Notes under the pieces: generated by a model
Databases searched by the model: none
What the model saw: only the letters and a program-made list of their open reading frames with translations
What the model was told of the DNA's origin: nothing
From: JACQAI01 sp035507915
Lineage (GTDB): Bacteria; Pseudomonadota; Alphaproteobacteria; Elsterales; Elsteraceae
Direction of reading: 5' to 3'
DNA length: 6,125 bases
Assembly (NCBI GenBank): GCA_035507915.1
Contig: DATJNS010000219.1
Location: 1 to 6,125 of the forward strand
Part shown: positions 1 to 6,016 of the stretch, in pieces
Position numbering within the stretch: the first letter of the stretch is position 1
Layout of the letters: every line of letters starts with the position of its first letter
Translations under genes and position numbers: made by a program

Positions 1-66
1 CCCCGGATCAAATCGCATGGCCACGAGTTAATCCCGCTGCCACGGGTCTTGGCGAGTCCCCAACCG

Positions 67-106
67 TATATCAGGGGTACGAGGATCGTTCCTCAAGGAG
101 GATCAG
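67..106 (+). promoter_or_regulatory. Leader of the His/Tyr-rich protein gene: possible -10, strong Shine-Dalgarno and two competing hairpins
   Basis: An AAGGAGG Shine-Dalgarno (95-101) lies five bases before the ATG at 107 and fixes the start. Just upstream, GAGGA (81-85) and TCCTC (90-94) form a perfect 5-bp stem around a TCGT loop. The same TCCTC can instead pair with GAGGA at 98-102, inside the Shine-Dalgarno, with only AAG in the loop. GAGGATC occurs at both 81-87 and 98-104, so the two pairings compete: one leaves the ribosome site free and the other buries it. TATATC (67-72) could be a -10 element, which would start the transcript just before the first hairpin, but I see no convincing -35. 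The pairings and the Shine-Dalgarno are seen; a regulatory role is inference. Confidence 0.45.
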
Positions 107-397
107 ATGTTGGGTCTCGCACGGAACCTGCCGACCTCGCCGTGCTGGCGCCCGGCGCTGCGCGCGGGCGTGATGGCGGCGGCCCTGGCGGTGATCGGCA
201 CGCCGCTGGCGGCATACGCGGATTGGCATCACGGCCGCGACCACGAGTGGCATCACGGCTGGCACCACGGCTGGCATCATCCGGAGGGCTGGGGCTACTA
301 CGCGCCCTATAGTGGCCCGGTCTACGGCTACAATTACTACGCGCCGGGCTACGGCTATTACGCGCCGGGCGCGTCGCTGAACTTCACCATCCGCTAG
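107..397 (+). CDS. Exported His/Trp- and Tyr-rich repeat protein of unknown function
   Basis: The gene encodes 96 residues and its start is set by an AAGGAGG ribosome site with a 5-base spacer. The N-terminus reads as a Sec signal peptide: basic residues R6, R15 and R19, a hydrophobic core over about 20-36, and a likely cleavage after AYA (36-38). The predicted mature part is only about 58 residues. It opens with a His/Trp block (39-58) in which WHHG occurs at 40-43, 48-51 and 52-55 and WHH at 56-58. A Gly/Tyr block follows, with YYAP at 64-67, 77-80 and 84-87, and the protein ends in SLNFTIR. Short exported proteins with Tyr/Pro-rich repeats and a similar SLN-type end are common hypothetical proteins in Alphaproteobacteria, from general knowledge. 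The eight repeat-associated histidines, plus H46, suggest divalent metal binding in the periplasm or at the outer membrane, but this is inference. No domain of known function is recognisable. It appears monocistronic, with a hairpin 19 bases after the stop. Confidence 0.85.
   Translation: MLGLARNLPTSPCWRPALRAGVMAAALAVIGTPLAAYADWHHGRDHEWHHGWHHGWHHPEGWGYYAPYSGPVYGYNYYAPGYGYYAPGASLNFTIR
224..280 (+). repeat. 12-bp repeat encoding Trp-His-His-Gly
   Basis: The unit TGGCATCACGGC occurs identically at 224-235 and 248-259. It recurs with one T-to-C change at 260-271, and a truncated copy, TGGCATCAT, follows at 272-280. The last three are head-to-tail; the first is separated by 12 bases encoding RDHE. 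The near-identity at DNA level suggests recent in-frame duplication, so copy number may differ between strains. Confidence 0.85.
296..370 (+). repeat. Degenerate repeat encoding Tyr-Tyr-Ala-Pro
   Basis: TACTACGCGCC occurs at 296-306 and 335-345, and TATTACGCGCC at 356-366. Each encodes YYAP and the copies are spaced by Gly/Tyr-rich codons. This is the second repeat family within the same small exported protein. The third copy differs by one silent change, so the peptide is conserved more strictly than the DNA. Confidence 0.7.
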
Positions 398-415
398 CCT
401 CGGTCGACCTCGGCA

Positions 416-449
416 GGCGCGGCGCCGGCGATTTCGTCGGCGCCGCGTC
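416..449. terminator. Strong GC hairpin between convergent genes, probable bidirectional terminator
   Basis: Positions 416-430 pair with 435-449 around an ATTT loop, giving a 15-bp stem with two G-T wobbles (417/448 and 428/437). The central nine pairs, 419-427 with 438-446, are perfect and all G-C. The hairpin sits 18 bases after the plus-strand stop (395-397) and just past the minus-strand stop (457-455), where a shared terminator would be expected. Neither side has a true U-tract: only TTT follows at 453-455 on the plus strand and nothing comparable on the minus strand. It may therefore act through stem stability or protect 3' ends. Confidence 0.6.
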
Positions 450-454
450 GCGTT

Positions 455-652
455 TCAGCGCGTGGTCTCGATCGGCGCGCAGTTGGTGCGCCCGGACATC
501 AGGCAGTCCTCGAGCTCCGACTGCTTCTTGAGCACGTGCACGAGATAGAGCCCGACGACGACCAGCAGCAGCACGAAAGCAAGGCCGGCCAGGCTCGAGG
601 TCACGCGGCCTTCCTGCTCGTTCTTGGTCTCGCGCGGCGGCTTGGGGTCCAT
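455..652 (-). CDS. Small single-pass membrane protein with a two-cysteine tail
   Basis: The frame gives 65 residues from the ATG at 652. It has a charged, Pro-containing N-terminus (MDPKPPRETKNEQEG), one clear hydrophobic helix over about residues 21-41, then KK and a short tail with DCLMSGRTNC. Cysteines C50 and C58 are eight residues apart and could form a disulfide if the tail is periplasmic. Topology is not decided by charge, since basic residues lie on both sides. I have an impression of similar short proteins in other Alphaproteobacteria but know no function. No good Shine-Dalgarno precedes the ATG, and an in-frame TTG at 721 would add 23 residues and overlap the upstream thioesterase stop. 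I prefer the ATG because the extension is low in character and the hydrophilic N-terminus then starts cleanly. It lies 65 bases downstream of the thioesterase on the same strand, so co-transcription is plausible. Confidence 0.75.
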   Translation of the reverse strand: MDPKPPRETKNEQEGRVTSSLAGLAFVLLLVVVGLYLVHVLKKQSELEDCLMSGRTNCAPIETTR

Positions 653-717
653 GGGTCGGCTCGGGCTTGGCCACGTATGAGAATGGGGCGTGAGGATGGG
701 CCCGGCGAATGATCGGC

Positions 718-1143
718 TCAAGAGCCCGCCGACAGCCGCATCCAGGTCGAGGTCGCGGCGGCGACGTCGGCGCCGTTCTGGGTCAGCCGCGACTCCAGGT
801 AGTTGATGCTGCGGCCGCGCTTGATGAAGCGGCCGACCGCGCGAATCTCGCCGACGGTCGGCGGCCGCAGGAACTGCACCTTCATCTCGAGCGTCGTTCC
901 GGCGCCGTAGGTCTTCTGCAGCAGGTGGCCCATCGACACGTCGAGGATGAACGAGATCACGCCGCCATGCAGGCTGCCCTGCGGGTTGAACATGAAGTCG
1001 CGCACGGTCCCGGTGACGATGCAGGTATCGTCCTCGTAGGCGAACGTCAGGCCGAACAGGCGCGCCAGGAAGAAGGTGCCGAAGTCCTGATGGTAGGATT
1101 GTAGGGCCTGCTCGAAGGCGGCGCGGGCGGCGGCTTCGTCCAT
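718..1143 (-). CDS. PaaI-like hotdog-fold thioesterase
   Basis: This 141-residue protein has the length and pattern of the single-hotdog PaaI/YbgC-like acyl-CoA thioesterases, cytosolic enzymes that hydrolyse acyl-CoA to free acid and CoA. The hallmark is NPQGSLHGGVISFILDVSMG at residues 53-72: an HGG motif (59-61) opening the central hotdog helix, followed by D68 at the usual acidic catalytic position of this family. Later strands include the typical KVQFLRPPTVGEIRAVGRF stretch (88-106), with the conserved Phe-Leu-Arg-Pro turn. The ATG at 1143 is the only start available, because an in-frame TAA lies at 1173-1171 with no GTG or TTG between, and AGAGGA (1154-1149) sits five bases upstream. 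The gene diverges from the glutamate dehydrogenase gene and may lead into the small membrane protein gene. The substrate cannot be told from sequence. Family assignment is firm; activity is inferred. Confidence 0.92.
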   Translation of the reverse strand: MDEAAARAAFEQALQSYHQDFGTFFLARLFGLTFAYEDDTCIVTGTVRDFMFNPQGSLHGGVISFILDVSMGHLLQKTYGAGTTLEMKVQFLRPPTVGEIRAVGRFIKRGRSINYLESRLTQNGADVAAATSTWMRLSAGS

Positions 1144-1258
1144 CTCGGTCCTCTGGGCAACCGACCCTCCTTATAGCGGCAACCCGGCTGCGCTACGATG
1201 CCGGCCGAGCCCCAACCGGGCCGACACCCAACCAAGCCGACGGAGCGCGGAGTCCGAC
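1144..1258. promoter_or_regulatory. Divergent intergenic region with candidate promoters for the thioesterase and glutamate dehydrogenase genes
   Basis: These 115 bases separate two divergent starts and must hold both promoters unless transcription enters from further away. On the minus strand, TATAAG (1175-1170) is a good -10 candidate; it would give a leader of about 20 bases containing the AGAGGA ribosome site (1154-1149), but no clear -35 is visible. On the plus strand, TACGAT (1194-1199) is a weaker -10 candidate for glutamate dehydrogenase, with only a poor match (TTATAG, 1171-1176) at the -35 distance. The glutamate dehydrogenase ribosome site is GGAG at 1249-1252, six bases before the ATG. 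CAACC occurs four times on the plus strand (1158, 1180, 1213 and 1229). Promoter calls are by eye. Confidence 0.35.
1212..1241 (+). repeat. 14-bp direct repeat in the glutamate dehydrogenase leader
   Basis: CCAACCGGGCCGAC (1212-1225) is followed by CCAACCAAGCCGAC (1228-1241), matching at 12 of 14 positions with a 16-bp period. Both differences are G-to-A and fall in the middle, leaving the CCAACC and CCGAC ends identical. The pair ends seven bases before the ribosome site. Tandem sites of this kind can bind a regulator, but the region is C-rich and a chance origin is possible. Confidence 0.4.
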
Positions 1259-4200
1259 ATGGAAAAGCGTGCCGAGCGGGGCTTGATCGAGCGCGTCGCC
1301 GAGGCGGTTCCCCGGCCGCTCGCGGCCTTCGCGCGCCAGCTCTACGCCGGACTGTCGGCGAGCGACCTCGCCGCGCTGCCGCTCGACGAGCTGGTCGCCG
1401 GCGCCCGCAGCCTGTGGGCGTTCGCCGCCGTGCGCCCGCGCCGCCAGGCGCTGGTGCGCGTTTTCCATCCGAGCGCCAAGCCGCACGGCTGGCAGTCGCG
1501 CCACATCGTCGCCGAGATCGTCAACGACGACATGCCGTTCCTGGTCGACTCGGTGACCCAGGCGCTGCAGCGCCACGGCCTGACGGTCGAGCTGGTGGTC
1601 CATCCGGTCGTGCACCTCGAGCGCGACGGGCGCGGCCGGCGCACCGCATTCGACCGCGGCGCCGCCGAGTCGTTCATGCAGCTGCGCCTGTCGGGGCCGC
1701 TCGACGCCGCCGGCGCCACCGCGCTGACCGCCGATCTGCTCGCGGTGCTGGCCGACGTGCGCGCGGCGGTCGACGACTGGCGCCCGATGCTGCGCCGCAT
1801 GACCGACGAGGCCGAGGCGCTCGGGCGCATCGGCAAGCTGCCCGCCTCGGTCGATCTCGACGAGGAGCGCGCCTTCCTGTTCTGGCTCGCCAACAACCAC
1901 TTCACCCTGCTGGGCGCCCGCGAGTACGCCTATGACGGCCGCGGCCGCCAGGCGCGCATGCGCGTGGTCGCGGGCTCCGGGCTCGGCATCCTGCGCGATC
2001 CCGCGGTGCACGTGTTCGACGGCGCGCGCAACCTGGCGGCGCTGCCGCCGCCGGTGCGCCGCTTCCTCGAGTCGCCCGAGCCGGTGATGATCGCCAAGGC
2101 GACCCAGCGCGCCACCGTGCATCGCAACGAGCCGATGGACGTGATCGGCATCAAGCGGCTCGACGCGAAGGGCCGCGTGGTCGGCGAGCAGCGCTTCGTC
2201 GGCCTGTTCACCTCGTCGGCCTACGGCCACAACCCGCACGACACGCCGCTGGTGCGCCGCAAGATCGCCGACGTGGTGACGCGCGCCGGGCTCGACCCGC
2301 AGGGCCACGACGGCAAGGCGCTGCTCCACGTGCTCGAGACCTTCCCGCGCGACGAGCTGTTCCCGATCCCGACCGACGAGCTCTACGCCGTCGCGCTCGG
2401 CATCCTGCAGCTGCAAGAGCGCCATCGCATCGCGCTGTTCGTGCGCCGCGATCCGTTCGAGCGCTTCGTCAGCTGCCTGATCTACGTGCCGCAGGACCGC
2501 TACAGCTCGGGCCTGCGCGAGCAGTTCGCCGCGGTGCTCGCCGAGGCGTTCGGCGGCGAGCTCGCCTCGTCGTCGCTGCAGGTCGGCATCTCGGCGCTCG
2601 CGCGCCTGCGCCTCCTGATCACGACGCGGCCCGGCAACGTGCCGACGGTCGACCTGGGCGCGCTCGAGGCGCGCCTGATCGAGATCGGCCGCACCTGGAC
2701 CGAGCGCCTGACCGCGGCCGCGGTGGCGCGCCACGGCGACGCCGGCTACGCCATCGCGCGACGCTACGCCAAGGCGTTCCCGGCCGCCTACGCCGAGCGC
2801 TTCGCGGCCGAGCAGGCGCTCGACGACGTCGCGCACATCGAGGCGGCGAGCGCCGAGCTGCCGGCGCTGCTGCTCTACCGCCGCACCGGCCGCGGCGACG
2901 CCGAGCCCGGCTTCAAGATCTTCCGCAAGGGCCAGCCGGTGCCGCTGTCCGACGTGCTGCCGATGCTGGAGCACCGCGGCTTCCGCGTGCTCACCGAGGC
3001 GGCGTTCGCGGTGCGGCCGGCCGACGATCCGACGCCGACCTGGATCCACGACTTCGAGCTCGCCAGCGTCGACGGCGCGCCGATCGACGTCGCGGCGGTG
3101 CGCACGCTGTTCCACGACGGCCTGCTGGCGACCTGGCGCGGCCTCGCCGAGGAGGACGGCTTCAACCGCCTGACCGTGACCGCGGGGCTCGCCTGGCGCG
3201 AGATCGCCGTGCTGCGCGCCTACGCCAGATATCTGCGCCAGATCGGCTTCACGTTCAGCCAGCGCTACATCGAGACGACGCTCGCCAGCCATCCCGACAT
3301 CGTCGCGGCGATCGTCACGCTGTTCCACGCGCGCTTCGATCCGACGCTGACCAAGAAGGCGGCGGCGCTCGCCAAGGCCGCGACCGACACGATCGAGCGG
3401 GCGCTCGACGCGGTGACGGTGCTCGACGAGGACCGCATCCTGCGCCGCTACGTCAATCTCGTGACCGCGACGGTGCGCACCAACTACCACCAGCGCGGCG
3501 CCGACGGCGAGCCCAAGCCCTACATCAGCTTCAAGATGGACAGCCGCGCGGTCGACGAGCTGCCCAGGCCGCGGCCGCTGTTCGAGATCTGGGTCTACGC
3601 GCCCGACGTCGAAGCCATCCACCTGCGCGGCGGCAAGGTCGCGCGCGGCGGCATCCGCTGGTCGGACCGGCGCGAGGACTTCCGCACCGAGATCCTCGGC
3701 CTCATGAAGGCCCAGCAAGTCAAGAACGCCGTCATCGTGCCGGTCGGCTCGAAGGGCGGCTTCGTGGTCAAGCGGCCGCTCGCCGCGTCGGCCGGCCGCG
3801 CCGCGCTGCAGGCGCAGGGCATCGAATGCTACCGCACCCTGATGCGCGGCATGCTCGACGTGACCGACAACCGCAAGGGCGGCGGCATCGTCCATCCGAC
3901 CGCGGTGCTGCGCCACGATGCCGACGATCCCTATCTGGTGGTCGCGGCCGACAAGGGCACCGCGACCTTCTCCGACATCGCCAACGCCGTCGCGCACGAC
4001 TACGGCTTCTGGCTCGACGACGCGTTCGCATCGGGCGGCTCGGTCGGCTACGACCACAAGGCGCTCGGCATCACGGCGCGCGGCGCCTGGATCTCGGTCG
4101 AGCGCCACTTCCGCGAGCTCGGGGTCGACCTGGCGCGCCAGACCATCACGGTGGTCGGCATCGGCGACATGGCGGGCGACGTGTTCGGCAACGGCATGCT

Positions 4201-6016
4201 GCGCTCGCGGCTCATCAAGCTGGTCGCCGCGTTCAACCACCAGCACGTCTTCCTCGACCCCGATCCCGATCCGGCGGCGTCGTACGCGGAGCGCCTGCGC
4301 CTGTTCAACACGCCGCGCACCACGTGGGCCGACTACGATGCCAAGCTGATCTCTAAGGGCGGCGGCGTGTTCGAGCGCACCGCCAAGTCGATCAAGCTGA
4401 CGGCCGAGATCAAGGCGCTGCTCGGGCTCGCGGTCGACGCGACCACGCCGGCCGAGCTGATCCAGGCGATGCTGAGGGCGCCGGTCGACCTGCTGTGGTT
4501 CGGCGGCATCGGCACCTACGTCAAGGCCGCCGAGGAGAGCCACCTGCAGGCCGGCGACCGCGCCAGCGACGCGCTGCGCATCGACGCCGGGGAGGTGCGC
4601 GCGCGCGTGATCGGCGAGGGCGCCAATCTCGGCGTCACCCAGCGCGGCCGCATCGCCTATGCCGCGCGCGGCGGCCGCCTCAACACGGATGCGATCGACA
4701 ACTCGGCCGGCGTCGACATGTCGGACCACGAGGTCAACATCAAGATCCTGCTGAGCGATCCGGTGGCCGCCGGCAAGCTCGCGGTTCCCGCGCGCAACAA
4801 GCTGCTCGCCCAGATGGCCGACGAGGTCTCCGAGCACGTGCTGCGCGACAACTACCTGCAGACCCTGGCGATCTCGCTGGCCGCGCGCGCCGGTCCCGCG
4901 CTGCTCGATCCGGCGCAGCTCCTGATGCATCGGCTCGAGCACGCGGCGGACCAGAAAGTCGATCACGACTCGGCGCTCGACCGCGCGCTCGAGGCGCTGC
5001 CCAACGACGCGGCGCTCGCCGACCGGCGCAGCGCCAAGACCGGACTGCATCGCCCGGAGATCGCGGTGCTGCTCGCCTACGCCAAGCTCGACCTCAAGGA
5101 CGCGCTCGCGACCTCGGCGCTGCTCGACGATCAGGCGCTCGAGCCCGACCTGCGCGGCTACTTCCCCAAGCCGCTGCAGCAGCGCTATGCCGACGCGATC
5201 GCGCGCCACGGGCTGCGGCGCGAGATCGTCGGCACCGTGCTGAGCAACGAGATCGTCAATCGCGGCGGCCTGACCTTCGTGTCCGATCTCGCGATGCAGA
5301 CCGGGGCGTCGACCGAGCGCATCGCCAGGGCCTATGCCACGGTGCGCATCTTGCTCGGTCTGGAGGCGTTGTGGCCGGCGCTCGAGGCGCTCGACGACAA
5401 GCTCGACGCGGCGCACCAGCTCGGCCTGTTCCAGCGCGCCGCCGACGCGCTGCGCCTGGCGACCCGCTGGCTGCTGCGCCAGCCCGACCACGGCACGGTC
5501 GGCGAGACCTGCCGGCACTATGCCGCCGGCGTGCAGCGCCTGATCCAGCGCCTGCCCCGGATCGATCCGACGCTCGCCGCCGAGGCCGTGGCGACCGACG
5601 TGCCGCCCGACCTCGCGCACCGCATCGCCATCCTGGGCAGCCTGGCGCGCCATCTCGACGTCCTGCGGCTGGCCGAGGCCGCGCGCGTCGACGTCGCCGA
5701 CGCCGGCAAGACCTACGTCAAGGCCGGCCGGCGCTTCGGCATCGCGAGCCTGCGCGCGCTCGCCGCCGCGGTGCCGGCGCCCGACGGCTGGTCGCGCACC
5801 GCGGTCGACAATCTGAGCGACGACCTGGCCGACCACCAGGAGCGCATCGCGCGCCGCATCCTGCGCACGCCGCGCGGCATGGACGAGTGGATCGAGCACA
5901 ACCACGAAGCCATCGCGCGGCTCGACCAGGTGGTCGCCAACCTGCAGACCGGCGGCGCCCCCGACCTCGCGCGCCTCGCGGTCGCCGAGCGCGTGCTGCG
6001 CGAGATGCTGGACTAG
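1259..6016 (+). CDS. gdhB: NAD-dependent glutamate dehydrogenase, large 180-kDa class
   Basis: This cytosolic enzyme oxidatively deaminates L-glutamate with NAD+ to 2-oxoglutarate, ammonium and NADH, joining amino-acid catabolism to the TCA cycle. At 1585 residues it has the usual length of the class (also called GDH2, or gdhZ in Caulobacter) and no visible frameshift. The N-terminal part carries the expected ACT-like segments: HIVAEIVNDDMPFLVDS (82-98), RRDPFERFVSCLIYVP (396-411) and FKIFRKGQPVPLSDVL (552-567). A helical linker follows (about 625-735). The catalytic domain (about 735-1240) has ARGGIRWSDRREDFRTE (795-811), VKNAVIVPVGSKGGF (821-835) with K822 and K832 at the places of the glutamate-binding and catalytic lysines, GGSVGYDHKALG (926-937), the dinucleotide-fold segment VVGIGDMAGDVFGNGM (965-980), GGIGTYVK (1082-1089), GEGANLG (1119-1125) and NTDAIDNSAGVDMSDHEVN (1142-1160). 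The C-terminal ~340 residues are the family's helical domain. GGAG at 1249-1252 supports the start. Relatives are allosterically controlled by amino acids or TCA intermediates, presumably through the N-terminal region; the effector here is unknown. Confidence 0.97.
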   Translation: MEKRAERGLIERVAEAVPRPLAAFARQLYAGLSASDLAALPLDELVAGARSLWAFAAVRPRRQALVRVFHPSAKPHGWQSRHIVAEIVNDDMPFLVDSVTQALQRHGLTVELVVHPVVHLERDGRGRRTAFDRGAAESFMQLRLSGPLDAAGATALTADLLAVLADVRAAVDDWRPMLRRMTDEAEALGRIGKLPASVDLDEERAFLFWLANNHFTLLGAREYAYDGRGRQARMRVVAGSGLGILRDPAVHVFDGARNLAALPPPVRRFLESPEPVMIAKATQRATVHRNEPMDVIGIKRLDAKGRVVGEQRFVGLFTSSAYGHNPHDTPLVRRKIADVVTRAGLDPQGHDGKALLHVLETFPRDELFPIPTDELYAVALGILQLQERHRIALFVRRDPFERFVSCLIYVPQDRYSSGLREQFAAVLAEAFGGELASSSLQVGISALARLRLLITTRPGNVPTVDLGALEARLIEIGRTWTERLTAAAVARHGDAGYAIARRYAKAFPAAYAERFAAEQALDDVAHIEAASAELPALLLYRRTGRGDAEPGFKIFRKGQPVPLSDVLPMLEHRGFRVLTEAAFAVRPADDPTPTWIHDFELASVDGAPIDVAAVRTLFHDGLLATWRGLAEEDGFNRLTVTAGLAWREIAVLRAYARYLRQIGFTFSQRYIETTLASHPDIVAAIVTLFHARFDPTLTKKAAALAKAATDTIERALDAVTVLDEDRILRRYVNLVTATVRTNYHQRGADGEPKPYISFKMDSRAVDELPRPRPLFEIWVYAPDVEAIHLRGGKVARGGIRWSDRREDFRTEILGLMKAQQVKNAVIVPVGSKGGFVVKRPLAASAGRAALQAQGIECYRTLMRGMLDVTDNRKGGGIVHPTAVLRHDADDPYLVVAADKGTATFSDIANAVAHDYGFWLDDAFASGGSVGYDHKALGITARGAWISVERHFRELGVDLARQTITVVGIGDMAGDVFGNGMLRSRLIKLVAAFNHQHVFLDPDPDPAASYAERLRLFNTPRTTWADYDAKLISKGGGVFERTAKSIKLTAEIKALLGLAVDATTPAELIQAMLRAPVDLLWFGGIGTYVKAAEESHLQAGDRASDALRIDAGEVRARVIGEGANLGVTQRGRIAYAARGGRLNTDAIDNSAGVDMSDHEVNIKILLSDPVAAGKLAVPARNKLLAQMADEVSEHVLRDNYLQTLAISLAARAGPALLDPAQLLMHRLEHAADQKVDHDSALDRALEALPNDAALADRRSAKTGLHRPEIAVLLAYAKLDLKDALATSALLDDQALEPDLRGYFPKPLQQRYADAIARHGLRREIVGTVLSNEIVNRGGLTFVSDLAMQTGASTERIARAYATVRILLGLEALWPALEALDDKLDAAHQLGLFQRAADALRLATRWLLRQPDHGTVGETCRHYAAGVQRLIQRLPRIDPTLAAEAVATDVPPDLAHRIAILGSLARHLDVLRLAEAARVDVADAGKTYVKAGRRFGIASLRALAAAVPAPDGWSRTAVDNLSDDLADHQERIARRILRTPRGMDEWIEHNHEAIARLDQVVANLQTGGAPDLARLAVAERVLREMLD

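Noticed and set aside
33..46. Small inverted repeat CCCG/CGGG before the first gene
   Set aside because: A 4-bp stem is expected by chance in GC-rich DNA.
49..312. Frames at 49-312 (+) and 71-280 (-) overlapping the exported protein
   Set aside because: The frame from 107 has a consensus Shine-Dalgarno, a signal peptide and periodic repeats; the others are low-complexity shadows.
224..370. Possible CRISPR-like or mobile-element repeats
   Set aside because: The repeats are short, in frame, contiguous and codon-periodic, without spacers; they are protein repeats. No transposase, terminal inverted repeats, tRNA or integrase is visible anywhere in the window.
653..721. Extension of the small membrane protein to a TTG at 721
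   Set aside because: It would add 23 residues without conserved character and start inside the thioesterase stop; the ATG at 652 gives a more typical small membrane protein. Neither start has a strong ribosome site, so some doubt remains.
709..1104. Plus-strand 131-codon frame opposite the thioesterase
   Set aside because: The minus strand carries a clear hotdog domain with HGG motif and a good ribosome site; the antisense product looks like composition-driven sequence.
1047..1235. Minus-strand 62-codon frame overlapping the thioesterase start, or a leader peptide from the TTG at 1160
   Set aside because: The product is Pro/Arg-rich and mostly out-of-frame thioesterase sequence; only the stray AAGGAGGG supports it.
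1198..1935. Plus-strand open frame of 245 codons overlapping the start of glutamate dehydrogenase
   Set aside because: It is an Arg/Pro/Ala-rich shifted-frame shadow of a strongly conserved coding region and shows no domain of its own.
1193..5905. Minus-strand open frame of 1570 codons across the glutamate dehydrogenase gene
   Set aside because: It is in exact antisense register with the sense codons, its product is an Arg/Ala/His/Asp-rich mixture with no recognisable domain, and its openness follows from absence of TTA, CTA and TCA in the sense gene.
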